Shown here piece by piece: positions 1-7,742 of a stretch of 22,502 nucleotides of DNA (the stretch's first letter is position 1; each line of letters begins with the position of its first letter). Source of the stretch: JAIVJN01 sp036732565 (lineage in GTDB: Bacteria > Acidobacteriota > Vicinamibacteria > Vicinamibacterales > UBA2999); NCBI GenBank assembly GCA_036732565.1, contig DAINCF010000035.1:1-22502 (forward strand). The letters run 5' to 3'. A program made the translations under genes and the position numbers. The notes beneath the pieces are model-generated. The model was not told the origin of the DNA, ran no database searches, and saw nothing but the letters and a program-made list of their open reading frames with translations.

Positions 1-10
1 GGTCAGGTGC

Positions 11-38
11 GTACGTAGCGCAGGCCTTCAGGCCTGCC
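11..38. repeat. Family-1 palindromic intergenic repeat, copy 1
   Basis: A 28-bp unit starting GTACGTAGC with the perfect palindrome GCAGGCCTTCAGGCCTGC at 20-37 (8-bp arms, TC spacer). It ends three bases before the stop codon of the minus-strand ApbE gene, so it would form a hairpin at the 3' end of that mRNA. Close copies lie at 5294-5321 and, as an inverted pair, at 18724-18810. It resembles REP/BIME-type elements in architecture. A role as terminator or mRNA stabiliser is inferred; there is no clear T tract. Confidence 0.85.
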
Positions 39-41
39 TTC

Positions 42-1070
42 CTACGGCCGCGCATTCGTGGGCGTGTGTCGGATCCTCACCTTCCCCTGCAGCCCACTCG
101 AGATCAGCACTCGATTCGAGACGTCGACGATGACGGCTTCGACGTCGGGAAGACGTTCGACCAACGCCATGCCGGCGTCGGGCCCGAGGATGAAGACGCC
201 TTTCGAGAGGCCGTCTGCATTCGTCGCCGTCGTCGCAACGACGGTCACGCTGACGCACGCACGCGCCGGCTCGCCGGTTGCGGGATCGAGGATGTGGTGG
301 TAGCGGCGTCCCTCCTGGACGAAGAAGCGCTCGTAGTCGCCTGAGGTGCTGAACGTGCGATCGCGGAGCTCGATCGTGGCAAAGCTCTCGTTCGGGGCGC
401 CACGCGGATCTTGAATGCCGAGCGTCCACGGTCCGTTGCCCGGCTGCCCGGCGATGAAGAGATCGCCGCCGGCCTGCACCATGAAGTCGCGCAGGCCGCT
501 GGCGCGCAAGATGGCCACCGCGCGATCGACCGCATACCCCTTGCCGATGCCACCAAGATGAATGCGCGCGCCAGACCGTGAAACGAACGCGGTGCCCGCG
601 GCGTCGTCGACGATCACCGCGCGATAGTCCACCAGCGGCCGCCGCTCGGCAATCTCCTCTGCCGTCGGGACGCGATTGTCCTGATCGTGATCGAACTTCC
701 AGACGTCCGCGAGCGCACCGAAGGTGATGTCGAACTTGCCCTCGGTCCATTCGCTCAGTTGACGCGCCTGGTGCAGCACCTCGCGGGTCTCGGCGCTGAC
801 GGGGACGGGCGTGCGGCCCGCGGCGGCGTTGACGCGAAGCACGTCGCTGCCGGGCTTCCAGATGCTCAGCAGGGCGTCCAGACGATCGAAGTCGGCGAAC
901 ACCTTGGTCATCGCCGCCTGGGCGATCGCCTCATCGGACGTCCACGCGGTCACGCGGACCTCGGCTCCCATCGAGCTGTGGGCGCGCGTCACCAGCCGCG
1001 GCTGAGAGCCCGACGTCTCGGCGTGGCACGCGGCCAGCCACGCGACGCCCGCGAGCGCGACCCAGCGCAT
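42..1070 (-). CDS. apbE: FAD:protein FMN transferase (ApbE family), lipoprotein
   Basis: 342 residues. ApbE enzymes use FAD to attach FMN covalently to a Thr of target flavoproteins such as Nqr/Rnf subunits, on the outer face of the inner membrane. Residues 1-15 form a lipoprotein signal with lipobox LAAC (Cys15), so a membrane-anchored periplasmic protein is expected. Family blocks visible in order are a Ser-rich SIWKPGSDVLRVN region, the EGKFDITFGALADVWKF block, the glycine-rich GGIGKGYAVD block, QAGGDLF, a STSGDYERFF segment followed by HHILDPATGEPA, and a final NADGLSKGVFILG region. Length matches the family (about 330-350). No nqr, rnf or other obvious FMN-acceptor gene is adjacent, so its target is not shown here. 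The ATG is preceded by only a weak ribosome site. Family assignment is firm. Confidence 0.93.
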   Translation of the reverse strand: MRWVALAGVAWLAACHAETSGSQPRLVTRAHSSMGAEVRVTAWTSDEAIAQAAMTKVFADFDRLDALLSIWKPGSDVLRVNAAAGRTPVPVSAETREVLHQARQLSEWTEGKFDITFGALADVWKFDHDQDNRVPTAEEIAERRPLVDYRAVIVDDAAGTAFVSRSGARIHLGGIGKGYAVDRAVAILRASGLRDFMVQAGGDLFIAGQPGNGPWTLGIQDPRGAPNESFATIELRDRTFSTSGDYERFFVQEGRRYHHILDPATGEPARACVSVTVVATTATNADGLSKGVFILGPDAGMALVERLPDVEAVIVDVSNRVLISSGLQGKVRIRHTPTNARP

Positions 1071-1079
1071 CCGCTCATT

Positions 1080-1126
1080 GTAGGGGCGGTTCAGGGGTAG
1101 TGGGGGCGGCTCGCGAGCCGCCCTTA
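1080..1126. repeat. Family-2 palindrome (one full core plus a partial arm) at the DUF6496 3' end
   Basis: The core GGGCGGCTCGCGAGCCGCCC (1104-1123) is a perfect 20-bp palindrome that directly abuts the TAA stop codon (1124-1126 on the minus strand). To its left, 1080-1092 repeats only the first arm (GTAGGGGCGGTTC), so this looks like one intact and one broken copy. It fills the 53-bp gap between the DUF6496 stop and the ApbE start and could attenuate transcription into apbE. That function is inferred. Confidence 0.8.
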
Positions 1127-1333
1127 CTTCTTCTTGGCGCCCTTCGCCTTCCGCGGTACCTTGGCGCCTTTCTTCCTCGCCTCGTTGAGGCCGATCGCAA
1201 TCGCTTGCTTGCGGCTCTTCACCTTTCGGCCCGAGCCCGACTTCAACGTGCCGCGTTTGCGTCGCCGCATCGCGCTCTCGACCGTGTCAGACGCCTTCTC
1301 CGAGTACCGCTTCCGAGCTTTCTTCTTCGCCAT
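1124..1333 (-). CDS. DUF6496-type small basic protein
   Basis: 69 residues, almost half Lys/Arg, with Lys/Arg clusters at both ends. The central block, roughly residues 28-61 (GTLKSGSGRKVKSRKQAIAI followed by GLNEARKKGAKVP), matches my recollection of the DUF6496 family, whose biochemical function I do not know. The composition suggests nucleic-acid binding in the cytoplasm, somewhat like histone-H1-like tails, but this is inference. The start ATG has a good GGAGG four bases upstream. A family-2 palindrome abuts the stop codon. It lies 53 bp upstream of apbE on the same strand and is divergent from the flavoprotein gene at 1451. Confidence 0.85.
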   Translation of the reverse strand: MAKKKARKRYSEKASDTVESAMRRRKRGTLKSGSGRKVKSRKQAIAIGLNEARKKGAKVPRKAKGAKKK

Positions 1334-1381
1334 GAGACCTCCGCTTCAAGCGTTTAGCATGTGGCGTGCCAGCGAGCCACC

Positions 1382-1409
1382 GTAGGGGCGGTTCGCGAAC
1401 CGCCCCTAC
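1382..1409. repeat. Family-2 palindromic repeat, perfect 28-bp copy
   Basis: Perfect self-complementary 28-mer with arms GTAGGGGCGGTTCG and its exact complement. It differs from the 8651-8678 copy only by the compensated pair at the fifth position from the centre (GTTCGCGAAC here, GCTCGCGAGC there). Preservation of pairing despite base change suggests selection on, or a copying mechanism requiring, the hairpin. This copy lies between two divergent genes (starts at 1333 and 1451), not at a 3' end. Confidence 0.88.
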
Positions 1410-1450
1410 ACCGCATCGCCGCGGACATAAGATGATTGGACGAGCACACT

Positions 1451-2851
1451 ATGAGCACATCGTTCGATGCCATCGTGATCGGTACCGGTCAAGCTGGTCC
1501 GCCCCTCGCGCGGCGATTCGCCAAAGCGGGTATGCGCGTCGCCGTGATCGAGCGCCATCGCTTCGGCGGCACCTGCGTGAACACCGGCTGCACCCCGACG
1601 AAGACGATGGTGGCCAGCGCCTACGCGGCGCACCTCACGCGACGCGCCGCGGATTTCGGCGTCATCGTGGGAGACGCCGTGCGCGTCGACATGCCGCGCG
1701 TCAAGGCGCGCAAGGACGGCATCGTCCGCCAATGGAGCGAGGGCGTCGAGCGGTCGCTCAAAGAGCTGAAGAACTGCACGGTCTACCAGGGCCACGCGCG
1801 GCTGACCTCGTCACGTGAGGTCGCCGTGGGCGGGACCACGCTGAACGCGGACCGCATCTTCATCAACGTCGGCGGGCGCGCGGTGGTGTCATCCGTGCCG
1901 GGAGCCGAGACGGTGCGCGCGCTCACGAACAGCTCGATCATGGACCTGGACGCCATCCCGGAACACCTGATCGTCATCGGCGGCAGCTACGTCGGGCTCG
2001 AGTTCGGCCAGATGTTCCGCCGCTTCGGCAGCCGCGTCACCGTCATCGAGAGGGGCGCACGTCTGCTCAACCGCGAGGACGAGGACATTGGCTCGGCCAT
2101 TGACGCCATGCTGAAGGACGAGGGCATCGACGTCCGCGTCGGCGCGGAGTCCATCACCGTCAGCGGTGACGAGCAGGCGGTGTCCGCGCACTTCGTCTCG
2201 GGCGGCCACACCCACATCGTCAACGGCTCGCATCTGCTCGTTGCCATCGGCCGGCGGCCGAACACCGACGATCTCGGGCTCGAGGCGGCGGGCGTCCAGA
2301 CCGACGCGCGCGGCTACATCGAGGTCGACGATCAGTTGCGGACCACCGTCCCCGGCATCTGGGCGCTCGGCGACTGCAACGGACGCGGGGCGTTTACCCA
2401 CACGTCTTACAACGACTTCGAGATCGTCGCAGCGAACCTTCTCGACGGTGAATCCCGCAGCGTCAAGGACCGCATTCCTGCCTACGCGCTCTATACGGAT
2501 CCGCCGCTGGGCCGGGCGGGCATGACGGCCCAAGAGGCCAAGCAACGCGGTCACCGCGTTGCCGTCGGCATCCGTCCGATGACGCGGGTCAGCCGCGCCA
2601 TCGAGAAGGGCGAAGACAAGGGCTTGATGAAGGTAGTGGTCGACGCCGATTCGAAGGCCATCCTGGGCGTGGCCATCCTCGGGGTCGGCGGCGACGAGGT
2701 GATGCACACGGTCCTGGACGTGATGTACGCGAAGGCGCCGTACACGCTTCTTCAGCGCGCCATGCACGTCCACCCGACCGTCGCCGAGCTCGTACCTACG
2801 GTGCTCGGCGAGCTCACGCTACTCGATGGTGACCTTGCGCGGAGTCTGTGA
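1451..2851 (+). CDS. FAD-dependent pyridine nucleotide-disulfide oxidoreductase, mercuric reductase-like
   Basis: About 466 residues from the ATG at 1451 (an in-frame TTG at 1436 would add five). Class I flavoprotein disulfide reductase: FAD motif GTGQAG at 11-16, redox pair Cys42/Cys47 in GGTCVNTGCTPTK, NAD(P)H-binding Rossmann segment around VIGGSYVGLEFG, second FAD motif GIWALGDCNG, and the C-terminal dimerisation domain with the HPTVAE His/Glu active-site pair. The enzyme should shuttle electrons from NAD(P)H to a disulfide or similar substrate in the cytoplasm. It resembles MerA in sequence style but lacks both the N-terminal HMA domain and the C-terminal vicinal Cys pair, and there is no mer operon nearby. 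True mercuric reductase activity is therefore unlikely. Lipoamide dehydrogenase is also unlikely, since no 2-oxoacid dehydrogenase genes are present. The substrate is unknown. It overlaps the convergent gene at 2819 by 33 bp. Confidence 0.9.
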   Translation: MSTSFDAIVIGTGQAGPPLARRFAKAGMRVAVIERHRFGGTCVNTGCTPTKTMVASAYAAHLTRRAADFGVIVGDAVRVDMPRVKARKDGIVRQWSEGVERSLKELKNCTVYQGHARLTSSREVAVGGTTLNADRIFINVGGRAVVSSVPGAETVRALTNSSIMDLDAIPEHLIVIGGSYVGLEFGQMFRRFGSRVTVIERGARLLNREDEDIGSAIDAMLKDEGIDVRVGAESITVSGDEQAVSAHFVSGGHTHIVNGSHLLVAIGRRPNTDDLGLEAAGVQTDARGYIEVDDQLRTTVPGIWALGDCNGRGAFTHTSYNDFEIVAANLLDGESRSVKDRIPAYALYTDPPLGRAGMTAQEAKQRGHRVAVGIRPMTRVSRAIEKGEDKGLMKVVVDADSKAILGVAILGVGGDEVMHTVLDVMYAKAPYTLLQRAMHVHPTVAELVPTVLGELTLLDGDLARSL

Positions 2852-3982
2852 GTTGTCCTCGAGGAACGTCTTCTTGTTCTGAAGCTCCTCGGCGGTGGGC
2901 TGGACCGTGCCGGTGGCGTCGGTCACGCGCGAGATCAGCGTGTGCTCGCCCTTCGCCGCGCCGTTCCATGTATAGGTAAACAGTTTCCACCCGTATTTCG
3001 CTGTCGTCGACGGGTCCATCGTTGCGGGCTGCCACGCCCCATCGTCGATCTTCACCTCGACCGACTTGATCGGGGTGCCGTCGTTCAACACCACGCCGGC
3101 GAGCTTGTGCTTGCTGCCATCGAAGGTCACGCGGGCGATGAACGACTTCAACTGCATGTGCGTGATCGCGGACTCGGTCCACTTCATCTCGCCGTTGATC
3201 ATCTCGCCCTTGAGCGTGCGGTACCAGCGCGCCTGGAACTTGCCGAGGTACTGATCCTCCTGCGCGTGGATCTCGGAGAGCCATTTGACGTTGGGCGCGC
3301 CGTACCAGCCTGGGACGATCAGGCGCAGCGGGGCGCCCTGATGTACCGTGAGCGGCTCGCCGTTGAGGGCATAGGCGAGGAACGGCTCGGGCGACAGCGC
3401 TTTGTCACGAGACAGGCTGCGCCCGTACTGCTGCTCGACGGTGTACTTCTGGGTGCGGAACTCCACTTCTTCCTGGCCTTTGTCGGCACCGAAGAACACG
3501 AACTCGCGCGCCTCCGGCTGGACGCCGGCGCGCTCGAGCACCGTGCGGAGGGGTACGCCGGTCCAGCGGCCGTTGCTGGACAGTCCGTGCACGGGTCCGC
3601 GATTGCCCGAGCACTCGAAGCCGGCGATCAGCTCGACGTTGCCGAGCTTGCGCAGCTCGTCCAGCGACAGGGCGGCGGGTTGCCTGACCAGGCCCGATAC
3701 CTTCAACCGGAACGCCGCAGGATCGATCTGCGGATGGCCGTAGTGCTGCGTGGTGAAGAATTGGTCCTTGGCCGTGAAGGGGCCGGTGATCGTGCGCACG
3801 TCCAGCAGGCGACGGTCCGCCGCAGGCGTCGTGTTGAAATTCATGGGCCATTCGGCGAACGGCACAACGGTTTCGCCCTGGGCGAGCGCCGGCAGCATCC
3901 ACTCCGGAACGCGCACGGCGCCGAGCGCCGCCAGCGCCACTCCGGTCTTGATCACATCCCGACGCGTAGTCTCATGTCTCAT
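2819..3982 (-). CDS. Sulfite oxidase-type molybdopterin oxidoreductase, Tat-exported
   Basis: 387 residues from the ATG at 3982, chosen because it begins directly before a twin-arginine signal (TTRRDVIKTGVALAALGAV); the frame is open further upstream into the preceding gene. The Moco domain contains FECSGNRGPVHG, whose Cys is the expected molybdenum ligand, and the PLRLIVPGWYGAPNVKWL block. The C-terminal Mo-co dimerisation domain (about the last 120 residues) runs from SFIARVTFDG through VEVKIDDGAWQPA to YTWNGAAKGEHTL. Family members oxidise sulfite or reduce S- or N-oxides; the sequence does not settle which. No haem domain is fused and no cytochrome gene is adjacent, so its electron partner is elsewhere. 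It is probably co-transcribed with the PQQ-propeller gene 38 bp upstream. Confidence 0.92.
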   Translation of the reverse strand: MRHETTRRDVIKTGVALAALGAVRVPEWMLPALAQGETVVPFAEWPMNFNTTPAADRRLLDVRTITGPFTAKDQFFTTQHYGHPQIDPAAFRLKVSGLVRQPAALSLDELRKLGNVELIAGFECSGNRGPVHGLSSNGRWTGVPLRTVLERAGVQPEAREFVFFGADKGQEEVEFRTQKYTVEQQYGRSLSRDKALSPEPFLAYALNGEPLTVHQGAPLRLIVPGWYGAPNVKWLSEIHAQEDQYLGKFQARWYRTLKGEMINGEMKWTESAITHMQLKSFIARVTFDGSKHKLAGVVLNDGTPIKSVEVKIDDGAWQPATMDPSTTAKYGWKLFTYTWNGAAKGEHTLISRVTDATGTVQPTAEELQNKKTFLEDNSQTPRKVTIE

Positions 3983-4020
3983 GATCGTGGCCTTTGTACG
4001 CGCAATTCCTATCACGTCCG

Positions 4021-5244
4021 TCACTCCAGCGTCCAGAGCGTCAGCGACGAGATGTCCTTGACGAAGACGCGGTTCCCCGAGATTGCGGGCTGCGGCCACG
4101 TCTCGCTGGACGCGACTTCGTAGCGCGCAACCGGCTCGAAGGCCGTGCGGTTATGGCGGACGACAACGAGCGTGCCGTCGTTCTGCAGGGAGAAGATGGT
4201 CTGTCCGGCGCGTGAAAGCGCCGCGTGCTCGGCCTGACGTCCTTCGGTTCGCCACAGTACCTTGCCGGTATCGAGGTCGAGCGCGAAGTATTGGCCGCTG
4301 TTCAGGTGAGAAAGGCCGAACAGCGTGTTGTCGATGGCGATGGCGTCGCTCATGTGCACGGACACGTCATCGGTGTGCCAGACGTTCTCGGTCGTCCACT
4401 CCTCGCCGCGGCGCACCGCACGAAAGGCCGTGATGCCGTTGGCTCGGCCGGTTTCGATGACCATGTCCTTGTAGAAGATCGGGGTCTGCGACGTGGTGTT
4501 GGATGGCGTCGTATACGGACGACGCCAGAGCAGCTGTCCGGTGGCCAGCGACACGCCCACGAAGTGCCCGTGCGTGAACGTCACGACCTGCCGGGTGCCA
4601 CCCAGGTCCGCGACGAGCGGCGACCCGTAGGCGGGCGAATCGCCGTTCCACGTCCAGCGAACGGCGCCCGTCGCCACGTCGAACGCCGTGAGCGCGGTGT
4701 CGCCAGGCCCACCGACATGCACGATCACGAGGTTCCCATCCACGGCCGGCGACATCGCCGTGTGAAATTGTGGTTGTGATGAGGAACCCGGTTTCTGCCA
4801 GATCTGCTTGCCGGTCTGCGCGTCGAACGCCGTCACGATGCCGCCCATGCCGAGCGTGAACAGCCGGCCGTTGGCAAACGTCGGCGTGGACTTCGGTCCT
4901 GGACCGTGGCGCTTGGTCGACGGGTTCATCGCAAACGGCGCTGGGTAGCCGGCACGCCAGATGGTCTTCGACGACGCCGCGTCGATCGCGGTCATGACCT
5001 CTTCGTCACCCTGCCGCGTGAACATGTAGATCCGATCGCCTACCAGCAGAGGCGTGGCGTAGCCGGTGCCGACGTCCACCTGCCAGCGTCGGACCAGCTT
5101 CCCCGGCCAGGCGGCGGGCTCACGGAACGAGGCGACCACCCCGTCGCGGTTCGGTCCACGCCACTGCGGCCAGTCCTGCGCCGAGACCATCGCGATCAAC
5201 CCTGCCGAGAGCCCCATCGTCAACGCCAGCGTGTGTCGACCCAT
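4021..5244 (-). CDS. Exported PQQ-like beta-propeller protein
   Basis: 407 residues from the ATG at 5244 (a TTG at 5253 would add three). An N-terminal signal peptide ends near MVSAQ and is followed by DWPQWRGPNRDGV, the opening typical of secreted PQQ-repeat proteins in Acidobacteria and Planctomycetes. Repeated blades carry the W/G-rich signature, for example TAFDAQTGKQIWQKP, TAFDVATGAVRWTWNGD, SLATGQLLWRRPY and DLDTGKVLWRTEG. These folds either bind PQQ in quinoprotein dehydrogenases or act as BamB-like scaffolds. I see no dehydrogenase-specific catalytic segment or cytochrome c domain, so an enzymatic role is doubtful. Its place 38 bp before the exported molybdoenzyme suggests a shared periplasmic role. 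Confidence 0.88.
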   Translation of the reverse strand: MGRHTLALTMGLSAGLIAMVSAQDWPQWRGPNRDGVVASFREPAAWPGKLVRRWQVDVGTGYATPLLVGDRIYMFTRQGDEEVMTAIDAASSKTIWRAGYPAPFAMNPSTKRHGPGPKSTPTFANGRLFTLGMGGIVTAFDAQTGKQIWQKPGSSSQPQFHTAMSPAVDGNLVIVHVGGPGDTALTAFDVATGAVRWTWNGDSPAYGSPLVADLGGTRQVVTFTHGHFVGVSLATGQLLWRRPYTTPSNTTSQTPIFYKDMVIETGRANGITAFRAVRRGEEWTTENVWHTDDVSVHMSDAIAIDNTLFGLSHLNSGQYFALDLDTGKVLWRTEGRQAEHAALSRAGQTIFSLQNDGTLVVVRHNRTAFEPVARYEVASSETWPQPAISGNRVFVKDISSLTLWTLE

Positions 5245-5293
5245 ACCTGCCAAGTATCTACGCTCCCACCGGGCACTTGGTATACACGCACAG

Positions 5294-5321
5294 GTACGTA
5301 GCGCAGCCCTTCAGGCCTGCC
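5294..5321. repeat. Family-1 palindromic repeat, copy 2
   Basis: Same 28-bp unit as 11-38 with one difference (GCAGCCCT instead of GCAGGCCT in the left arm), which breaks one base pair of the hairpin. It lies 25 bp downstream of the amine oxidase stop codon and 50 bp upstream of the PQQ-propeller start, on the minus strand. Confidence 0.8.
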
Positions 5322-5346
5322 AACGAGCGTTCGTGCACGGCCCGGC

Positions 5347-6768
5347 TCAGCTCCGCGCTTGAATCTCCGCCGCGACCCGATGTCCCGACTCGAGGCCGCC
5401 GTTCATCCACCCGTTCCAGGGTGAGGTGTGCTCGCCGGCGAAGTAGAAGCGCCCTTCCGCGGCGCGCAACGGGGCGAAGTGGGTCGACAGCTGCCCGGCC
5501 TTGAATTCCGCGGCGGCGCCGAGCGCCCAGGGATCGGAGACCCAACTGTACGAAGCGCTCCCCTCGTAGTGCTCTCGCATGCCCGGATGCAGGCGCTCCA
5601 TCATCTCGAGCACGAACGGACCGCGCTCGGTCGGATCCTTGACGGTGATCTGATGCGCCATGCGTCCGCTGGTGTAGGCGCCGAGGATGCCGCGCGTACC
5701 GGGCTGGTCGCGGGTGTAGTCCCAGACATCGATCGGATCGTCCGTCGCTCCCCACCCGTTCTCGCCGCGCTCCAACCAGAAGCGGCGCCGCGACTGCAGG
5801 AAGACACGCGCAAAGGGCATCGAGCCCACCTGATCGATCGCGGCCCGCTTTGCCGACGACAGCGCGGGCGAAACCTCGATACGTCGCATCACCGGAGGGG
5901 GCACCGTGCACACAAGATAATCGCCGGCGATCGTGACGGGCGTGTCGGCGCGGAGGTAGGTCACGCGCACCGCGCCGCTGTCCTGCTCGAGACGGACGAT
6001 CGGCGCACCGTACTGAATGCGATCGGCAAGGGCCGCGGCGAACGCCTTCGGCAGCAGATCGTTGCCGCCGCGAATCTTGAAAAACTGCTTGGTCGCGATG
6101 CCGAGTTGAACGTCGCGCAGGAACTGCAGCGTCGACATGCCGCCGAGATCGTGGCCCAAGGTGACGATCCGCAGGAACGCGTCGGACGCGCCCTGCTGCT
6201 TGCAGAAGTCGATGATGGGCATCTCGAACCGGCTCAGGGTCGAGGCGGGCCACGAGGCGGCGGTGGGATCGCCCAACTCCTTGGCGTGCGCGAAGAGATA
6301 CTTCCCGGTGCTGCCGAACGGCCCGAGCTTCACTTCCTCGGCGGAGAACTCGAGCGGGACGTGGGTCAGGTCGAGCGGCTTCCCCCGAGGCACGACGAAG
6401 CGCCGGCCGGCGATGCGGGAGACATTGTTGCCGTCGGACGGAAAGAACGGGTCCAGCGTGAGATTGAACTGCTTCACGTAGCGCAGTGTGAAGGCGTGCG
6501 AATCCTGGATACGAGCGGCTCCGGCCTCAGCGTACAGCCCATCCGAAAACGGCTCGCGCATCGTGTAGACGCGGCCGCCGGGACGGGTTCTCGCTTCGAG
6601 AAGCGTCACCTCGTAGCCAGCCTGACGAAGCTCGAACGCCGCCGACAGTCCAGCGAGACCGGCGCCGGCGACGATGACGTGGCCGCGGCGCGGTGAGGGG
6701 ACGCCCTGGACCGCCAGCATGGCCGGCACGGTCATCGCCGAGTGAAGGAACCTGCGCCGGGTGATCAC
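5347..6768 (-). CDS. Flavin monoamine oxidase family FAD-dependent oxidoreductase
   Basis: 473 residues with a GTG start preceded by AAGGA eight bases upstream. N-terminal TRRRFLHSAM followed by a hydrophobic stretch looks like a Tat signal, so a folded, FAD-loaded periplasmic enzyme is likely. The dinucleotide-binding motif GAGLAG is at 35-40, the ribose-binding Glu58 follows in LLEAR, then RPGGRVYTM. The C-terminal family signature FYFAGEHTSPWNGWMNGGLESG closes the FAD site. Members oxidise primary amines or L-amino acids to aldehydes or keto acids with release of ammonia and H2O2; the substrate cannot be read from the sequence. Length fits bacterial MAO and L-amino-acid oxidases. It is divergent from the DinB gene, with a 66-bp shared promoter region. 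Confidence 0.92.
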   Translation of the reverse strand: MITRRRFLHSAMTVPAMLAVQGVPSPRRGHVIVAGAGLAGLSAAFELRQAGYEVTLLEARTRPGGRVYTMREPFSDGLYAEAGAARIQDSHAFTLRYVKQFNLTLDPFFPSDGNNVSRIAGRRFVVPRGKPLDLTHVPLEFSAEEVKLGPFGSTGKYLFAHAKELGDPTAASWPASTLSRFEMPIIDFCKQQGASDAFLRIVTLGHDLGGMSTLQFLRDVQLGIATKQFFKIRGGNDLLPKAFAAALADRIQYGAPIVRLEQDSGAVRVTYLRADTPVTIAGDYLVCTVPPPVMRRIEVSPALSSAKRAAIDQVGSMPFARVFLQSRRRFWLERGENGWGATDDPIDVWDYTRDQPGTRGILGAYTSGRMAHQITVKDPTERGPFVLEMMERLHPGMREHYEGSASYSWVSDPWALGAAAEFKAGQLSTHFAPLRAAEGRFYFAGEHTSPWNGWMNGGLESGHRVAAEIQARS

Positions 6769-6821
6769 GACATCGATCCTTTGCTTTTTGTTCGCCCTCG
6801 GACTACCATTCGTACCTGCCA

Positions 6822-6827
6822 GAGGAG
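6822..6827 (+). promoter_or_regulatory. Ribosome binding site deciding the DinB start
   Basis: GAGGAG seven bases before the ATG at 6835. It supports that start over the longer reading frame from 6742, which would overlap the divergent amine oxidase gene, and over the out-of-frame ATG at 6831. Confidence 0.8.
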
Positions 6828-6834
6828 CATATGC

Positions 6835-7356
6835 ATGGCTGAAACCGCGGAGCAGTACATCGCACGTATTACGGGATTTGTCGGTGACCAGGACCCTTGG
6901 TCCCTACTGGTCAAGGCGCCGGGCCGGCTTCGATTGCTGGTCACCGGGGCGACCGCGCGCGAGCTGGCGTGGACACCATCGCCGGCGCGCTGGTCCACCG
7001 CGCAGATTGCGGCGCATCTGGCCGACGCGGAAATCGTGGCGGCGTGGCGCATTCGATCGGTGCTCGCACGGGACGAGGTCAGCCTGCAGGCATTCGATCA
7101 AAACGTGTGGGCGTCGGCGTTTCGATACGAGACCGCACCGCCCACCGAGTCGGTGGCGGTGTTCGAGACGCTCCGAGCGGCGACGCTGCGCGTGTTGGGC
7201 ACGGTCGATCGCGAACGTCTGGCGCATGCCGGCATGCATGCGGAGCGTGGACGCGAATCGATCACCCATCTGGTGCGCCTGTACGCCGGCCACGATCTCA
7301 ATCACCTCACGCAGATCGAGCGCTTGTTGAACGAGGCGCGACAGGAACGCGTATGA
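6835..7356 (+). CDS. DinB-family (DinB_2/DUF664-like) four-helix protein
   Basis: 173 residues. DinB/YfiT-type four-helix bundles bind a metal through three His. Here the candidates are His61 in AAHLADAE and His153/His157 in AGHDLNHLTQ, in the expected order and spacing. Many relatives are thiol-dependent transferases (bacillithiol or mycothiol S-transferases) or have unknown roles. Its DNA-damage name is historical and should not be taken as function. The stop codon overlaps the start of the next gene (ATGA), giving translational coupling with the DUF3224 protein. No signal peptide, so cytoplasmic. Confidence 0.9.
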   Translation: MAETAEQYIARITGFVGDQDPWSLLVKAPGRLRLLVTGATARELAWTPSPARWSTAQIAAHLADAEIVAAWRIRSVLARDEVSLQAFDQNVWASAFRYETAPPTESVAVFETLRAATLRVLGTVDRERLAHAGMHAERGRESITHLVRLYAGHDLNHLTQIERLLNEARQERV

Positions 7357-7742
7357 CCCGGGTGAACGGAGAGTTCGACGTCAAGCTGACCCCGCTGGCC
7401 GCGGACGGCCCGGAGGCGTCCATTCAACGTCTTTCACTCGACAAGCAGTTTCGCGGTGGCTTGCAAGGCACCTCCAAGGGGCAGATGCTCGCGGTCACCA
7501 CCGACGTCAAGGACTCGGCCGGCTATGTGGCGATCGAGCGGTTCACGGGAACGTTGGGCGGCCACGACGGCGGCTTCGTGCTGCAGCACCACGGCATCAT
7601 GACCCGCGGTACCGGAAACCTCACGGTCACCATCGTCCCCGACTCGGGCACAGGTGGGCTCGCCGGGATCGCGGGGACGATGACCATCACGATCACCGGC
7701 GGCAAGCACCTGTACGACGTGGAGTACGAACTCAAACCCTGA
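7353..7742 (+). CDS. DUF3224 domain protein
   Basis: 129 residues filling a single DUF3224 domain: an opening GEFDVKL strand, the LSLDKQFRGGLQGTSKGQML block, FTGTLGGHDGGFVLQHHG, and the closing GIAGTMTITITGGKHLYDVEYEL. The family is thought to form a small beta-barrel (allene oxide cyclase-like) and has no firmly known reaction. The start ATG overlaps the TGA of the DinB gene, so the two are almost certainly made together. It is followed by a strong hairpin right at its stop codon. Confidence 0.9.
   Translation: MTRVNGEFDVKLTPLAADGPEASIQRLSLDKQFRGGLQGTSKGQMLAVTTDVKDSAGYVAIERFTGTLGGHDGGFVLQHHGIMTRGTGNLTVTIVPDSGTGGLAGIAGTMTITITGGKHLYDVEYELKP

Noticed and set aside
11..38. Intrinsic terminator for apbE
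   Set aside because: Good hairpin at the right place but no T tract, and the same unit recurs elsewhere, so it is listed as a repeat element with only a possible terminator role.
1524..1600. Possible true mercuric reductase (merA)
   Set aside because: The CVNTGC redox pair is shared by the whole flavoprotein disulfide reductase family; the HMA domain and C-terminal Cys pair needed for MerA are absent.
5258..6253. Long open frame (331 codons) inside the amine oxidase gene on the same strand
   Set aside because: Arg-rich, low-complexity translation typical of a GC-rich shadow frame; the overlapping frame has clear flavin amine oxidase motifs throughout.
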